55,099 nucleotides of DNA from Tissierella creatinophila DSM 6911 (GCF_001940565.1 NZ_LTDM01000008.1:1-55099); one strand, 5' to 3'. Positions 26,503-37,601 are shown, counted from the stretch's first letter. Numbers and translations: made by a program. The notes: a model not told the origin generated them from the sequence alone.

Positions 26503-27792
26503 TTAATTTCCTACTAGTATCTCTCCATCTGTATCCACTATATTTATCTTCTTTATATCTCCTATTATATCATAATCAGAGTGAACTTTTGCTCTAATAT
26601 AATTTGTAGTATAACCTTCTAATATATTTTCTTGTGAACTTTCTTCAAATAGCACCTCAAGACTTTGACCTATAAATTTACTATTAAATTTTTCTGTTAA
26701 TTTTTCACCTAATTCTATAAGGCTTTTACTTCTTTCATTTTTAATAATTCCATTTATTTGAGTTTTAGATCTAGCCGCTGGCGTACCTTTTCTTGGAGAA
26801 TATTTAAATACATGGATTTTTGAAAAGCCTATTTTTTTCACAAATTCTAATGTTTCATTAAACTCTTCTTCAGTTTCTTCTGGAAAACCCACTATTATAT
26901 CTGTAGTTAACCCAGCATAGGGCATGAATTTTCTAATTAAACTAGTCTTTTCCTCAAATTCTTCTGAAGTATATTTTCTATTCATTCTCTTTAATACAGT
27001 ATTTGAACCACTTTGAAGTGAAAGATGGAAATGATCACATACCTTTTTAGTTTTAACTATTCTTTCCATAAACTCTTTATCTATTAGATTTGGTTCTACT
27101 GAACTTAGCCTAATTCTCTCTATCCCATCTATCTGGGATATTTTTTCTATAACATCTATAAGAGCAAGATCTTTTAAATCCTTTCCATATGATGCAACAT
27201 GAATACCCGTAAGGACTAGCTCTTTAAATCCTGCTTCAGAAAGAGTCTTCGCCTCTTCTATTATATCTTCTAAGTCTCTACTTCTTATAGGACCCCTAGC
27301 ATATGGTATTATACAATATGAACAGTACTGATTACATCCATCTTGAATTTTTATATATGCACGAGTCTTAGAATTGATATTATCTATTTCAAGTTTTTCA
27401 AACTCCGTATTAGTGCTTATATCTTTTACTATATTAAATTTTTTATTTTCTTGTTTAGCCATTTCACATAAGTCTACTACTCTATTTCTTTCAGTAGTTC
27501 CCATTATAACATCTACAAACGGTAAATCTTCTATTTCTTCAGGTGAAACTTGAGCATAGCATCCTACTACTGCTATTATGGCTTCTTCATTTAGTTTTTT
27601 TACTCTTCTAATAAATTGCCTAGATTTTCTATCTGATAGATTTGTAACTGTACAAGTATTTATAATATATATATCTGCTACTTCAGTATCACTTACTATA
27701 GAATAATCTCTATCTTCAAACAACTTTTCCATAGCCCCAGTTTCATATTGATTTACTTTACAACCTAGAGTATGAAATGCTACTTTCTTCAT
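26503..27792 (-). CDS. mtaB: tRNA t6A37 methylthiotransferase MtaB
   Basis: The 429-residue radical-SAM enzyme converts t6A to ms2t6A at position 37 of tRNAs reading ANN codons. The N-terminal UPF0004 domain holds three cluster cysteines (HTLGCKVNQYETG, TCT and VVGCYAQ). The radical-SAM CNQYCSYC lies near 153-160, and a C-terminal TRAM domain ends the protein. The ATG at 27792 overlaps the rsmE stop (TGATG), and TAGGAGTGA precedes it. Confidence 0.96.
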   Translation of the reverse strand: MKKVAFHTLGCKVNQYETGAMEKLFEDRDYSIVSDTEVADIYIINTCTVTNLSDRKSRQFIRRVKKLNEEAIIAVVGCYAQVSPEEIEDLPFVDVIMGTTERNRVVDLCEMAKQENKKFNIVKDISTNTEFEKLEIDNINSKTRAYIKIQDGCNQYCSYCIIPYARGPIRSRDLEDIIEEAKTLSEAGFKELVLTGIHVASYGKDLKDLALIDVIEKISQIDGIERIRLSSVEPNLIDKEFMERIVKTKKVCDHFHLSLQSGSNTVLKRMNRKYTSEEFEEKTSLIRKFMPYAGLTTDIIVGFPEETEEEFNETLEFVKKIGFSKIHVFKYSPRKGTPAARSKTQINGIIKNERSKSLIELGEKLTEKFNSKFIGQSLEVLFEESSQENILEGYTTNYIRAKVHSDYDIIGDIKKINIVDTDGEILVGN

Positions 27793-28541
27793 CAAATCAC
27801 TCCTAATCCAGAAAGTTCATATAATATAATTGTAGAAGCAACGAAACCCGCTGTTTCAGTTCGTAGTATCTTAGAACTGAGAGAAACAATGCTTCCTCCT
27901 ACATCCTTTATAGTCTCTATTTCTTCTTTTTCAAACCCACCTTCTGGTCCTATAATTAAATTTATTTTTTTCTCATTTTTACCTTTTATTTCTTTTAAAA
28001 CTTCACCGATAGAGATGTTTTTTTCATCTTCATATGGAACTATAATTATATTTTCTTCCTTTAATAATCCTATCATCTCTTTAAAATTTATTATGTCTTT
28101 AACCTCAGGTATATAAGTTCTCTTTGACTGTTTAGCAGCCTCCTGGGCTATAGCATTCCACCTATTAAGTCGATTTTTTTCTTTTTTTTCATCATTTATC
28201 TTAACTATTGTTCTATGGGTTGAAACAGCATAAAAATTTTTGATACCTATCTCTGTTCCCTTTTGAATTATTAAATCCATCTTGCTACCTTTAGCTAATC
28301 CTTGAAAAAGCGTTATCTCTATGTCTTCTTGGCAAGAAACTTTGGATTCTAATATATTTATAATTATAGAGTCATCTAAAATACTAGCTATCTCTCCTGC
28401 ATAGAGCATTCCATCAGAAGATACTTCTAGTTTTTCCCCTACTTGCATTCTTAAAACATTTTTAATATGGTTAAAGTCTTTATCTTTTATAATTATTTTG
28501 TCTTGTTTAACATCATCTTTAATTGCAAAAAACCTATGCAT
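27792..28541 (-). CDS. rsmE: 16S rRNA (uracil1498-N3)-methyltransferase
   Basis: The 249-residue SPOUT-class enzyme has an N-terminal PUA-like domain (residues 1-75, MHRFFAI) and a C-terminal trefoil knot with LIIGPEGGFEKEE and LSSKILRTETA (about 200-240). It methylates U1498 in helix 44 of 16S rRNA. It lies between prmA and mtaB in the usual Firmicutes order. Confidence 0.96.
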   Translation of the reverse strand: MHRFFAIKDDVKQDKIIIKDKDFNHIKNVLRMQVGEKLEVSSDGMLYAGEIASILDDSIIINILESKVSCQEDIEITLFQGLAKGSKMDLIIQKGTEIGIKNFYAVSTHRTIVKINDEKKEKNRLNRWNAIAQEAAKQSKRTYIPEVKDIINFKEMIGLLKEENIIIVPYEDEKNISIGEVLKEIKGKNEKKINLIIGPEGGFEKEEIETIKDVGGSIVSLSSKILRTETAGFVASTIILYELSGLGVI

Positions 28542-28549
28542 CTTATCAC

Positions 28550-29467
28550 CTAATTTTTAACGGATATTATAGATACCCATTCACCTTGTATTTTTATTTC
28601 TTCTATTTTGAAATCATTCTTATTTAAAGCTTCTAAAACCATATCTTTTTTATTCAATATTATACCAGATGATATAAATATACCACCATCAATTAAATAG
28701 TTTTTGATACTATCTGTCATATTAAGTATAATTTCTGCTATTATATTGGCTACTATTACATCAGCCTTACCTTTTATGACCTGTAACAAGTCTCCCTTTT
28801 TAACTTCTACTATATCTTCTAGATTGTTTTTTAATATGTTTTCTTTAGATATTTTTACGCATAGGGGATCTAAGTCTATAGCTACAACTTTTTTAGCTCC
28901 AAGTTTAGCACATACAATGCTTAAAATACCACTCCCACACCCTATGTCAAAAACAGTATCACCTTTTTTTATATATTTTTCTAATGCTTCGATACAAAGA
29001 GAAGTTGTCTCATGAGTTCCCGTACCAAATGCCATACCAGGGTCTATATCTATAATTATATCTTCTTTCTTTTCATCATACTCTTCCCAAGAAGGCTTTA
29101 TAATTATATTATCACCTATTTTAAAAGGTTTAAAGTACTTTTTCCAATTGTTTAGATAATCTTCATCTTCTATTTCTGTAGTGCTTATGCTCCCTAATCC
29201 TTTTGCTTCGATGTTTTCTTTTAAAAAAGATAATATTGAATCTATATCTTCTTCCTTAGAAAAATAAGCTTTTATCTTTATCTTATCAAAATTTAGACCT
29301 TCTAAGTCTATCCCAAAAAAGTCCCACTCTTGTTTTCTCTGGGATAAATCTATTAAATCATTTGGATCTTCTATATCTAACGCATTTGCCCCTATGCTAT
29401 AAAATATTCCTGCAACTATTTCTTCATTTTCATTAGATATAGTTGCATTTATCTCTAACCATTTCAT
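28550..29467 (-). CDS. prmA: Ribosomal protein L11 methyltransferase
   Basis: The 305-residue protein starts MKWLEINATISNENEE, has DPGMAFGTGTHETTSLCIEA, and the SAM motif VFDIGCGSGILSIVCA (about 173-188) followed by NIIAEIIL. PrmA trimethylates L11. It follows dnaJ, from which it is separated by a terminator. Confidence 0.96.
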   Translation of the reverse strand: MKWLEINATISNENEEIVAGIFYSIGANALDIEDPNDLIDLSQRKQEWDFFGIDLEGLNFDKIKIKAYFSKEEDIDSILSFLKENIEAKGLGSISTTEIEDEDYLNNWKKYFKPFKIGDNIIIKPSWEEYDEKKEDIIIDIDPGMAFGTGTHETTSLCIEALEKYIKKGDTVFDIGCGSGILSIVCAKLGAKKVVAIDLDPLCVKISKENILKNNLEDIVEVKKGDLLQVIKGKADVIVANIIAEIILNMTDSIKNYLIDGGIFISSGIILNKKDMVLEALNKNDFKIEEIKIQGEWVSIISVKN

Positions 29468-29531
29468 CTATAACACTTCCTATTTTTGTATTCTATTTAA
29501 TTATATCTTAAAGAAAGTTTATTTTCTAGTA

Positions 29532-29566
29532 AAAAAACTATTGCCTCAAAAGAGGTAATAGTTTTT
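29532..29566 (-). terminator. dnaJ terminator
   Basis: On the minus strand AAACTATTACCTC pairs with GAGGCAATAGTTT around TTTT (one mismatch), followed by a run of T. It begins at the dnaJ stop codon and closes the heat-shock operon. Confidence 0.88.
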
Positions 29567-30680
29567 ATTTAAAAACATCTTTTACTTTGTCAAAAAATCC
29601 TTTTTTATGTTTATGAAGTTCTTCTCCCATACTCTTAGAAAACTCTAAAAGAAGCTCCTCTTGTTTTTCATTTATAGTCTTTGGAACTTGAACAACTACA
29701 GTAAAGTATAAATCTCCCTTTCCTCCACCTCTTAAGCTTGGTACTCCTTTGTTTTTTAGTTTAAACTCAGTACCAGTTTGAGTTCCTTTTGGAAGATCAA
29801 ACTTTTCAATTCCTTCTAAAGTTGGTACTTCAATCTCTGAACCAAGAACTGCTTCTGGGAAAGTTATAGGTATCTCTACAAATATATTGTTTCTATCTCT
29901 TTTAAATATAGTATCTTCTTCTACATCTATATAAATATAAAGATCTCCCGGAGGTCCTCCTCTTTCTCCTGCTTCTCCTTCTCCTCTCATAGATATAACC
30001 GAATCACTATCTACTCCAGGTGGAATGTTTATGTTTATTTCTCTATTTTTATATTCTTTTCCTATTCCATCACATTTATCACATTTTTCTTCAAATAGCT
30101 CTCCAGTACCTTCACATGTATCGCAAGTAGCACTCCTTACAAACTGTCCAAATGGAGTTTGTTGAGCATATCTTACTTGACCCGACCCATTGCATCTACT
30201 ACATGTTTTCTTATCTGTACCAGGCTTTGCACCGCTCCCATCACATGTACTACATGTTTCTTGTCTTCTTATATTAATAGTTTTTTTAGCTCCAAAGACT
30301 GCATCTTTTAAATCTATATTTAAACCATATCTTAAATCTTCACCTTGCACAGGACCTGATCTTCTACCCCTACTGCTTGAAAATCCTCCTCCAAAGATAT
30401 CAGCGATATCTTCAAATATATCTCCAAAACCTCCAAATCCTCCAAAACCTTGTCCATTTGAATCTACTCCATCATGACCAAATCTATCATAGCGAGATCT
30501 TTTTTCTGAATCTCTAAGTATTTCATAGGCAGCTGTCGCTTCTTTAAACTTTTGCTCCGCTTCTTCATCATTTGGATTTAAATCAGGATGATATTTTTTA
30601 GCTATAATTCTATATGCTTTTTTTATCTCATCTTCACTAGCATCTTTTTCTAATCCTAATATTTCATAATAATCTCTCAA
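29565..30680 (-). CDS. dnaJ: Co-chaperone DnaJ
   Basis: The 371-residue protein is full length: J domain (1-70) with HPD at about 32-34, Gly/Phe region (70-115, [13 protein letters not shown]), four CxxCxGxG zinc repeats (about 137-200), and the C-terminal substrate-binding domains. It stimulates DnaK ATPase. A 40-bp perfect palindrome separates it from dnaK. Confidence 0.98.
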   Translation of the reverse strand: MRDYYEILGLEKDASEDEIKKAYRIIAKKYHPDLNPNDEEAEQKFKEATAAYEILRDSEKRSRYDRFGHDGVDSNGQGFGGFGGFGDIFEDIADIFGGGFSSSRGRRSGPVQGEDLRYGLNIDLKDAVFGAKKTINIRRQETCSTCDGSGAKPGTDKKTCSRCNGSGQVRYAQQTPFGQFVRSATCDTCEGTGELFEEKCDKCDGIGKEYKNREININIPPGVDSDSVISMRGEGEAGERGGPPGDLYIYIDVEEDTIFKRDRNNIFVEIPITFPEAVLGSEIEVPTLEGIEKFDLPKGTQTGTEFKLKNKGVPSLRGGGKGDLYFTVVVQVPKTINEKQEELLLEFSKSMGEELHKHKKGFFDKVKDVFK

Positions 30681-30722
30681 ACAAAATTCCCCACTTTCTT
30701 AAAAGAACGATATGTAACATTA

Positions 30723-30762
30723 AAAATTCAAAGCTAAATCTTAAGATTTAGCTTTGAATTTT
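30723..30762 (-). terminator. Perfect 40-bp palindrome between dnaK and dnaJ
   Basis: An 18-bp stem with TTAA at the centre, exact over the full 40 bases, is followed on the minus strand by TTTTTAAT-like sequence. It lies 36 bases after the dnaK stop and about 42 bases before the dnaJ start. It probably terminates part of the transcripts so that DnaJ is made in smaller amounts than DnaK, and may also protect the dnaK mRNA 3' end. Confidence 0.8.
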
Positions 30763-30798
30763 ATTTGTTAATGATTTAATACTAATCTTTATCTAGTA

Positions 30799-32616
30799 TT
30801 AGTCTTCATCTACTACTTCATAATCTCCCTCTACTACATCATCTTCAGGAGCACTTCCCTCTGGGCCAGCTTCGCCTGGATTTGCATTTTGATATAGTTT
30901 TTCTGAAATCTTATAAAATTCTTGATTTAGTTCCTCAGTTTTTGCTTTTATTTCTTCCATATTATCAGATTCTAATGTTTTTTTCAACTCTTCTAATTTA
31001 GATTCTACTTGAGATTTTTCATCTTCTGAAATCTTACCTTCTAAATCTTTTAATGTTTTTTCTGTTTGATAAACTAGTGTATCTGCTGTATTTCTAACTT
31101 CGATAGCTTCTTTTTTATTTTTATCTTCTTCTGCAAATCTTTCTGCTTCTTTTATTTTTTTATCTATTTCATCATCTGTTAGATTTGAAGAAGATGTTAT
31201 AGTTATTCTTTGTTCTTTTCCTGTTCCTAAATCTTTAGCACTAACATTTACTATACCGTTGGCATCTATGTCAAAAGTAACCTCTATTTGAGGAACTCCT
31301 CTTGGAGCTGTTGGTATTCCAGTAAGTTGGAATCTACCTAGAGTAGTATTATCCCTTGCCATCTCTCTTTCACCTTGTAGTACATGAATGTCTACTGATG
31401 TTTGTTGATCAGCAGCTGTTGTAAATGTTTGAGATTTCTTAGTAGGAATGGTTGTATTTCTTTCAATTAATCTTGTAGTTACCCCTCCAAGTGTTTCAAG
31501 CCCTAATGAAAGAGGTGTAACATCTAATAATAATAAATCTTTTACTTCTCCACTTAAAACTCCACCTTGAATTGCAGCTCCTAATGCCACACACTCATCT
31601 GGGTTTATATCTTTTTGAGGTTCTTTTCCTATTAAGTTTTTAACTGCTGATTGAACTGCTGGTATTCTAGTAGATCCCCCTACTAACAATACTTTTTCTA
31701 TATCTCCCGCTTTAAGATTAGCATCTTTAAGAGCAAGCTTCACAGGTTCCATAGTCTTGTCTACTAAATCTGAAGTAAGTTCTTCAAACTTTGCACGAGT
31801 TATATCCATATTTAAGTGAACAGGACCTGCTTGAGTTGCAGTTATAAATGGTAAGTTTATACTTGTAGACATAGTTGAAGATAATTCTTTTTTCGCTTTT
31901 TCTGCTGCTTCTTTTAATCTTTGAAGACTCATCTTATCTTTTGTAAGATTTACACCATTTTCTTTTTTAAATGAATCATTTATATAATTTATTAATTTAT
32001 TGTCAAAATCGTCTCCTCCAAGAACATTGTTTCCTCTAGTAGAGAGTACTTCAAATACTCCATCTCCAAGTTCAAGTATAGAAACGTCAAAGGTTCCTCC
32101 ACCTAAGTCAAACACCATTATCTTATGTTGGCCTTCTTGTTTATCCATTCCATAAGCAAGAGCTGCTGCTGTAGGCTCGTTTATAATTCTTTTTACTTCT
32201 AAACCTGCAATTTTTCCTGCATCTTTAGTAGCTTGCCTTTGGCTATCAGTAAAATAAGCTGGAACAGTTATTACTGCTTCTGTAATTTTTTCACCTAGAT
32301 AACTTTCAGCATCTGCTTTTATCTTTTGAAGAATCATAGCGGATAATTCTGGTGGCGTATAATCTTTGCCATCTATGCTTATTTTATAATCTGTACCCAT
32401 TTCTCTTTTTACAGATTGTATAGTTCTCTCTGGATTTGTTATAGCTTGTCTTTTTGCAGTTTCTCCTACTAATCTTTCACCATCTTTTGTAAAAGCAACA
32501 ACTGATGGTGTAGTTCTATTTCCCTCAACATTAGGTATTATTGTAGCTTCTCCACCTTCCATTACAGCTACAGCAGAGTTAGTTGTACCTAAGTCAATTC
32601 CTATTATTTTTCCCAT
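30799..32616 (-). CDS. dnaK: Chaperone DnaK (Hsp70)
   Basis: The 605-residue Hsp70 has [13 protein letters not shown] at the start, the phosphate-binding [14 protein letters not shown] (about 169-182), the linker [15 protein letters not shown] (about 357-371), and a substrate-binding domain with an acidic tail ending GDYEVVDED. It works with GrpE and DnaJ in protein folding and heat shock. Confidence 0.99.
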   Translation of the reverse strand: MGKIIGIDLGTTNSAVAVMEGGEATIIPNVEGNRTTPSVVAFTKDGERLVGETAKRQAITNPERTIQSVKREMGTDYKISIDGKDYTPPELSAMILQKIKADAESYLGEKITEAVITVPAYFTDSQRQATKDAGKIAGLEVKRIINEPTAAALAYGMDKQEGQHKIMVFDLGGGTFDVSILELGDGVFEVLSTRGNNVLGGDDFDNKLINYINDSFKKENGVNLTKDKMSLQRLKEAAEKAKKELSSTMSTSINLPFITATQAGPVHLNMDITRAKFEELTSDLVDKTMEPVKLALKDANLKAGDIEKVLLVGGSTRIPAVQSAVKNLIGKEPQKDINPDECVALGAAIQGGVLSGEVKDLLLLDVTPLSLGLETLGGVTTRLIERNTTIPTKKSQTFTTAADQQTSVDIHVLQGEREMARDNTTLGRFQLTGIPTAPRGVPQIEVTFDIDANGIVNVSAKDLGTGKEQRITITSSSNLTDDEIDKKIKEAERFAEEDKNKKEAIEVRNTADTLVYQTEKTLKDLEGKISEDEKSQVESKLEELKKTLESDNMEEIKAKTEELNQEFYKISEKLYQNANPGEAGPEGSAPEDDVVEGDYEVVDED

Positions 32617-32641
32617 TTAATTTTCCTCCTAAATAACATAT

Positions 32642-33184
32642 TTATTGTGAAACTATTACCATTGATGGTCTTATAACCTTATCTTTTATAATATACCCTT
32701 TTTGTAAGATTCTAATTATTGTATCCTTATCATATTCTTTAGAATCTTCCATTCCGACTGCATGATGATACTCTGGATTAAATGGTTTTTCTAAAGAATC
32801 TATTTCTTCAATACCATTTTTATTTAAAACTTCTATGAGTCCATCATAAATCATCTCTATACCTTTAAAAAATGAATCTTCCTTATCTTTCTCAACATCC
32901 ATTGCTCTTTCGAAATTATCTAATATAGGCAGTATTTCTAACACTAATGTTTCTACGCCATAGCTTACAAGACTTTCTTTTTCTTTTTCAACTCTTTTTC
33001 TATAATTTACAAAATCAGCTTGTAGCCTTTGAAATCTAGTAGTAAGCTCTTCATTTTCTTTTAAAACTTTATCTAATTCTTCATTGTTAGAATCTATTGA
33101 TTGTTCTGCTTGGAAATTTTGCTCTTCTTCTAGATTTTCATCTTTCAAATCTTCTTTTTCTTTTTCATCTTTATCTAGTTTCAT
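32642..33184 (-). CDS. grpE: Nucleotide exchange factor GrpE
   Basis: The 180-residue protein has a disordered, acidic N-terminus (1-45), a long dimerising coiled coil (about 50-110), and a C-terminal beta domain containing NPEYHHAVGMED and QKGYIIKDKVIRPSMVIV. It releases ADP from DnaK. It lies between hrcA and dnaK. Confidence 0.98.
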   Translation of the reverse strand: MKLDKDEKEKEDLKDENLEEEQNFQAEQSIDSNNEELDKVLKENEELTTRFQRLQADFVNYRKRVEKEKESLVSYGVETLVLEILPILDNFERAMDVEKDKEDSFFKGIEMIYDGLIEVLNKNGIEEIDSLEKPFNPEYHHAVGMEDSKEYDKDTIIRILQKGYIIKDKVIRPSMVIVSQ

Positions 33185-33217
33185 CTTTTCACCTCAGATT
33201 TAATTATTTATCTACAT

Positions 33218-34273
33218 CTACTCATCAAATAAAAAATTCATTGCTTCATTTATATCTTTAGAGAATCTTTTTAAAGTATTGATCAAGTTTTCATAATCCA
33301 TACGCATAGGGCCAATAAGTCCTACCCTCCCAAAGATTTTATCTCCAGTCTTGTAATTGGTAGTTATAATACTTATATCTTTTATTGGAGAGTAAATATT
33401 TTCATTTCCAATTATAATATTTACATCTTCATTTGAAGAAGTATTTGCTAACATATTTAATATTAAATCTTTGTTTTCTATAAAAGACATCAGTGATTTA
33501 GCTTTTTCTATATCTTTATATTCTGGAAAATTAAAAATATTAGTAAGCCCTTCAAAATATAATTCTATAGTAATTAGATCCTCAATAGAATTTAAAATTA
33601 TCGGAAATATACTATCTATTAACTCCTTATACTTATGGGGTTCTTTTTTATCATCTTTATAAGAATACCCATTTTCCAATTTAATAAATAGCTCTTCTAA
33701 ATTTATGCCCTTTAATTCTTCACTGATAATATTAGATATAGTATTTAAATCATTTGAACTAATCTTTTTAGTTGATTTATATATAGGATTTTTAACCATT
33801 CCATTGTTTAAAACTATAACTATTAATACCCCAAGACCTTCTAAAGGTATCAATTGAATATGTTTTATTATGCTATCTTGGAATTTAGGTGAAGCAACGA
33901 TAGAGGTATAATTTGTAAATACAGAAAGAAACTTAGCTGCATTTTGCATAAAATCCTCTATATCATATCCCTCTTTAGATGTCATGTTTTTTATATCGAA
34001 ATCCTTTGATTTCTTTTCAATTGTTGCTTGTGACTTTAATAGTTCATCTACATAAAGCCTATAAGCTTTTTCCGAAGGGATTCTGCCCGCTGAAGAATAC
34101 GGTTTATTTAAATATCCTTGTTCTTCTAAATCTGACATTTCATTTCTTATGGTAGCTGAACTAACACCTAAATTAAAGTTTTTAGAAATAGTTCTAGAAC
34201 CTACAGGCTCAGCACTATCTATATAACTATCTATTATAGCATATAAAACTTTTAACTTTCTTTCATCCAACAT
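33218..34273 (-). CDS. hrcA: Heat-inducible repressor HrcA
   Basis: The 351-residue repressor has a winged helix-turn-helix (about residues 1-65, VGSRTISKNFNLGVSSATIRNEM) and the GAF-like HrcA core ending YENLINTLKRFSKDINEAM. It binds CIRCE and represses the dnaK operon; GroEL usually modulates it. ATG 34273 is correct: the GTG at 34282 is inside the GAGGTG ribosome binding site. A CIRCE element lies just upstream, giving autoregulation. Confidence 0.98.
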   Translation of the reverse strand: MLDERKLKVLYAIIDSYIDSAEPVGSRTISKNFNLGVSSATIRNEMSDLEEQGYLNKPYSSAGRIPSEKAYRLYVDELLKSQATIEKKSKDFDIKNMTSKEGYDIEDFMQNAAKFLSVFTNYTSIVASPKFQDSIIKHIQLIPLEGLGVLIVIVLNNGMVKNPIYKSTKKISSNDLNTISNIISEELKGINLEELFIKLENGYSYKDDKKEPHKYKELIDSIFPIILNSIEDLITIELYFEGLTNIFNFPEYKDIEKAKSLMSFIENKDLILNMLANTSSNEDVNIIIGNENIYSPIKDISIITTNYKTGDKIFGRVGLIGPMRMDYENLINTLKRFSKDINEAMNFLFDE

Positions 34274-34307
34274 TATTCTCACCTCGGAATCTATATCTTG
34301 GATGTTG

Positions 34308-34334
34308 TTAGCAGTCTATCCTTTAGAGTGCTAA
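34308..34334 (-). promoter_or_regulatory. CIRCE operator
   Basis: On the minus strand TTAGCACTC, a 9-base spacer, then GACTGCTAA. It differs from the CIRCE consensus (TTAGCACTC-N9-GAGTGCTAA) by one base in the second arm. It lies just downstream of the promoter and 35 bases before the hrcA start, the expected place for HrcA control. Confidence 0.95.
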
Positions 34335-34347
34335 CTACTATAGTATT

Positions 34348-34376
34348 AAATTATCACTTTTAAACTTATTTGTCAA
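34348..34376 (-). promoter_or_regulatory. Candidate sigma-A promoter of the hrcA operon
   Basis: TTGACA (complement of 34371-34376), a 17-base spacer and TAATTT (complement of 34348-34353); GATAAT at a 15-base spacing is an alternative -10. CIRCE follows immediately at the expected transcription start. Confidence 0.55.
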
Positions 34377-34500
34377 TAGATAAAGGCAAAATTTATAATA
34401 AAAACTTCAATAAAAATATTATAAGGTAATTTTTATTGAAATTCATTGACGGAAAGCTCTTTTTATCTATAAATTTAAAAAACAAGAACTTTCCTATTTA

Positions 34501-35637
34501 TTATAATAAAAAATCTATTTCTACTAGATTAGAAAGGTCCAATCCTTTACTTGTAAGTTTTATAAAGTTATCATCTTCTACTATTAGTCCATCCTTTAAA
34601 TGTTTATTAATTATTTGTTTAAAATAATATTTTATATCTTTTTTAAATCTTTCTTTAAATCTTTTTTTATCTATACCTTCTATAAGTCTCAGGCTCATTA
34701 TAGAAAACTCTGCAATCTCCATATCTCTATTTGTATCTTCTCCACCTTCTATAGGTAGTATTCCTTTGTTTAAATCTATAAAATAATCCTTAAAATTATC
34801 TCTATTCCAAAACCTTCTATTGTTAAGATATGAATGACTAGAGAGCCCCACTCCTATATAAGGTTCTATTGTCCAATATAGTATATTATGTTTACATTCT
34901 TTTTCTTTTAATGCAAAATTTGAAATTTCATAATGTCTATAGCCCATATTTTTTAACCTTTTCTTTATAAGATGATACATCTCTCGTTCTTGACTTTCGC
35001 TTGGAAGATTTAGTTTATTGTTTTTATTTAATCTATATAAAGGTGTATCCTTTTCAAGTATTAATCCATAATAAGAAACATGCTCTGGTTTGAGAGATTC
35101 TATCGCTTTTAAATTTTCCTCTACATCTTCTATAGTTTCATCAGGAAGACCAAATATAAAATCTACGTTTATATTGGTAAAGCCTGCTTTTCTTAAAATA
35201 TCATATGAATCATAAAATTCTTTTTGAGTGTGAATTCTCCCTATATTTTTTAGATGAGTATCATTTAAAGTTTGTACACCCATACTAATTCTATTTATCC
35301 CAGCATTTTTATATACTTTTGCTTTTTTAATATCTAAAGTACCAGGATTTATCTCTATAGTTACCTCTTCTAAAGTTTCTATATTAAAGTTTGCTCTTAT
35401 AAACTTAAGTATTTGCTCTATATGTTTTTCATCTATATAAGAAGGAGTACCACCTCCTATAAATATAGTTTTTATCCTGTCTTCCTTTATAATTTCTTTA
35501 TAGATACTTAATTCTTTTACCAAGTTTTCTATATATTTTTCTACGATATTTTCTTGGTTTGAAAAGCTAGTGAAATCACAATAGTAACATTTGCTTTTGC
35601 AAAATGGTATATGAATATAAAGTCCTATTTCTTTCAT
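34501..35637 (-). CDS. hemW: Heme chaperone HemW (radical SAM)
   Basis: The 378-residue protein has the radical-SAM motif CKSKCYYCDF (about residues 15-24). The CxxxCxxCxF form marks HemW rather than true HemN (CxxxCxxCxC). The GGGTPS block and the HemN C-terminal domain are present. HemW inserts heme into proteins; older names call it a coproporphyrinogen oxidase. ATG 35637 follows GGAGG. It lies between lepA and hrcA as in Bacillus. Confidence 0.95.
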   Translation of the reverse strand: MKEIGLYIHIPFCKSKCYYCDFTSFSNQENIVEKYIENLVKELSIYKEIIKEDRIKTIFIGGGTPSYIDEKHIEQILKFIRANFNIETLEEVTIEINPGTLDIKKAKVYKNAGINRISMGVQTLNDTHLKNIGRIHTQKEFYDSYDILRKAGFTNINVDFIFGLPDETIEDVEENLKAIESLKPEHVSYYGLILEKDTPLYRLNKNNKLNLPSESQEREMYHLIKKRLKNMGYRHYEISNFALKEKECKHNILYWTIEPYIGVGLSSHSYLNNRRFWNRDNFKDYFIDLNKGILPIEGGEDTNRDMEIAEFSIMSLRLIEGIDKKRFKERFKKDIKYYFKQIINKHLKDGLIVEDDNFIKLTSKGLDLSNLVEIDFLL

Positions 35638-35658
35638 TGTTCCTCCCATATTTAAAAA

Positions 35659-35679
35659 TACGTACCTTTCCGGTACGCA
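35659..35679 (-). terminator. lepA terminator
   Basis: An 8-bp stem (TGCGTACC / GGTACGTA, one G-U) with a GGAAA loop is followed on the minus strand by TTTTT. It lies just after the lepA stop and before hemW. Confidence 0.88.
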
Positions 35680-35684
35680 TTTTT

Positions 35685-37493
35685 TTATTCATCATATTTT
35701 AATACAGTTAAAAATGCCTCTTGAGGAACTTCTACTGAACCTATTTGTCTCATTTTCTTTTTACCTTCTTTTTGCTTTTCCAATAATTTTCTCTTACGAG
35801 AAATATCTCCTCCATAACATTTAGCTAATACATCTTTTCGGAGCGCTCTAATAGTTTCACGTGCAATTATTTTAGAACCTACCGCAGCTTGTATAGGCAC
35901 TGCAAATTGATGCCTTGGAATGACATCTACTAGCTTTTGGGTTATACTTTTTCCTCTTTCATATGCCTTATCTCTATGAACTATAAGTGAAAAAGCATCT
36001 ACTGATTCAGCATTTATAAGTAAATCTAATTTTACAAGATCTGATCTTACATATCCTTTTAGTTCATAATCAAAAGAAGCATAGCCTCGTGTCTTAGATT
36101 TTAAAGCATCAAAGAAATCATATATAACCTCATTTAGAGGTAATTCATAATGAAGTATTACCCTAGTTTCTTCTAAATACTCCATATTTATAAAGCTACC
36201 TCGTTTGTTTTGACAAAGTTCCATTATAGTTCCTACGTAATCAGTAGGTGTCATAATAGAAGCCTTAACTATTGGTTCTTCCATATAATCAATTTCAGTT
36301 TGGGGTGGTAGATTACTTGGATTTTGAATCTCAAGCATCTCTCCATTATTTTTCATTACTTTATATATAACACTTGGAGCTGTTGTAATTATATTTAAAT
36401 TAAATTCTCTATCTAGTCTCTCTTGTATTATTTCCATATGAAGCAGACCTAAAAATCCACATCTAAATCCAAACCCTAGAGCAACAGATGTTTCCGGTTC
36501 AAATATTAAAGCTGCGTCATTTACCTGTAGTTTTTCTAAAGCCTCTCTAACTGAGTTGAAATCTTCTCCTTCTGCTGGATATATTCCACTATAAACCATT
36601 GGTATAACTTCTTTATACCCTGGTAGAGCTTCTTTTGTGGGATTTGATTTTTCTGTTATAGTATCTCCAACTGTAGCTTCTTTTACATTTTTGATGCTTG
36701 CTGTTAGAAATCCTACATCTCCCGCTTCGAGTTTATCTAAAACAACGTGCTTGCCAGTTATTACACCAACTTCTACTACCTCAAAAGTCTTACCTGTAGC
36801 CATAAGCTTTATTTCCATTCCTGGCTTTATAGTTCCTTCAAAGACTCTTATATAACATATTACTCCTTTATAGGTGTCATATATAGAATCAAATATTAAA
36901 GCCTTCAAAGGAGCATCTACATCCATTTGAGGAGCTGGTACTTTACTTACTATTTCTTCTAATACACTTTCTATATTTGTACCATCTTTAGCTGATATTA
37001 AAGGGGCTTCTTCACAGTCAATTCCTATTATATCCTCTACTTCAGCTTTTACTTCTTCAGGTCTTGCACTTGGAAGATCTATTTTATTTATAACAGGAAG
37101 TATTTCTAAATCTTGGTCTAAAGCTAAATACACATTTGCTAGAGTTTGTGCTTCTATTCCCTGTGTTGCATCTACTATTAAAATAGCACCCTCACATGCA
37201 GCTAGAGATCTTGAAACCTCATAGGTAAAATCTACATGACCAGGAGTATCTATAAGATTTAGTATGTATTCTTCCCCATCTTTAGCCTTATAAATAAGTC
37301 TTACTGCCTTTAATTTAATTGTTATGCCTCTTTCTCTTTCTAAATCCATATTATCTAACACTTGAGAATGCATCTGACGAGAAGTTAACATTCCAGTCTT
37401 TTCTATAAGCCTATCTGCAAGAGTAGACTTGCCATGATCTATATGGGCTATTATGGAGAAATTTCTTATATTCCTCTTATTGTTTTTATTCAT
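35685..37493 (-). CDS. lepA: Elongation factor 4 (LepA)
   Basis: The 602-residue GTPase has G1 AHIDHGKST (about 16-24), G3 DTPGH and G4 NKID, EF-G-like domains II-V, and the LepA-specific C-terminal domain with [25 protein letters not shown] at its core (cited in part). It acts on ribosomes in biogenesis or back-translocation. GGAGG precedes the ATG. Confidence 0.98.
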   Translation of the reverse strand: MNKNNKRNIRNFSIIAHIDHGKSTLADRLIEKTGMLTSRQMHSQVLDNMDLERERGITIKLKAVRLIYKAKDGEEYILNLIDTPGHVDFTYEVSRSLAACEGAILIVDATQGIEAQTLANVYLALDQDLEILPVINKIDLPSARPEEVKAEVEDIIGIDCEEAPLISAKDGTNIESVLEEIVSKVPAPQMDVDAPLKALIFDSIYDTYKGVICYIRVFEGTIKPGMEIKLMATGKTFEVVEVGVITGKHVVLDKLEAGDVGFLTASIKNVKEATVGDTITEKSNPTKEALPGYKEVIPMVYSGIYPAEGEDFNSVREALEKLQVNDAALIFEPETSVALGFGFRCGFLGLLHMEIIQERLDREFNLNIITTAPSVIYKVMKNNGEMLEIQNPSNLPPQTEIDYMEEPIVKASIMTPTDYVGTIMELCQNKRGSFINMEYLEETRVILHYELPLNEVIYDFFDALKSKTRGYASFDYELKGYVRSDLVKLDLLINAESVDAFSLIVHRDKAYERGKSITQKLVDVIPRHQFAVPIQAAVGSKIIARETIRALRKDVLAKCYGGDISRKRKLLEKQKEGKKKMRQIGSVEVPQEAFLTVLKYDE

Positions 37494-37570
37494 TTAAGGT
37501 ACGTTCCTCCTTTAGTTCATTCTAAATAATTATAGCAAATTTTCATACATATGTAAAACACTATTAAAAT

Positions 37571-37596
37571 AAGGATATCTTACTTAAGATATCCTT
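37571..37596 (-). terminator. Terminator between the small gene and lepA
   Basis: Two perfect 12-base arms (AAGGATATCTTA and its complement) flank CT, followed by ATTTTA on the minus strand. It starts 6 bases past the stop of the 83-residue gene and separates it from lepA. Confidence 0.75.
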
Positions 37597-37601
37597 CAAC
37601 C

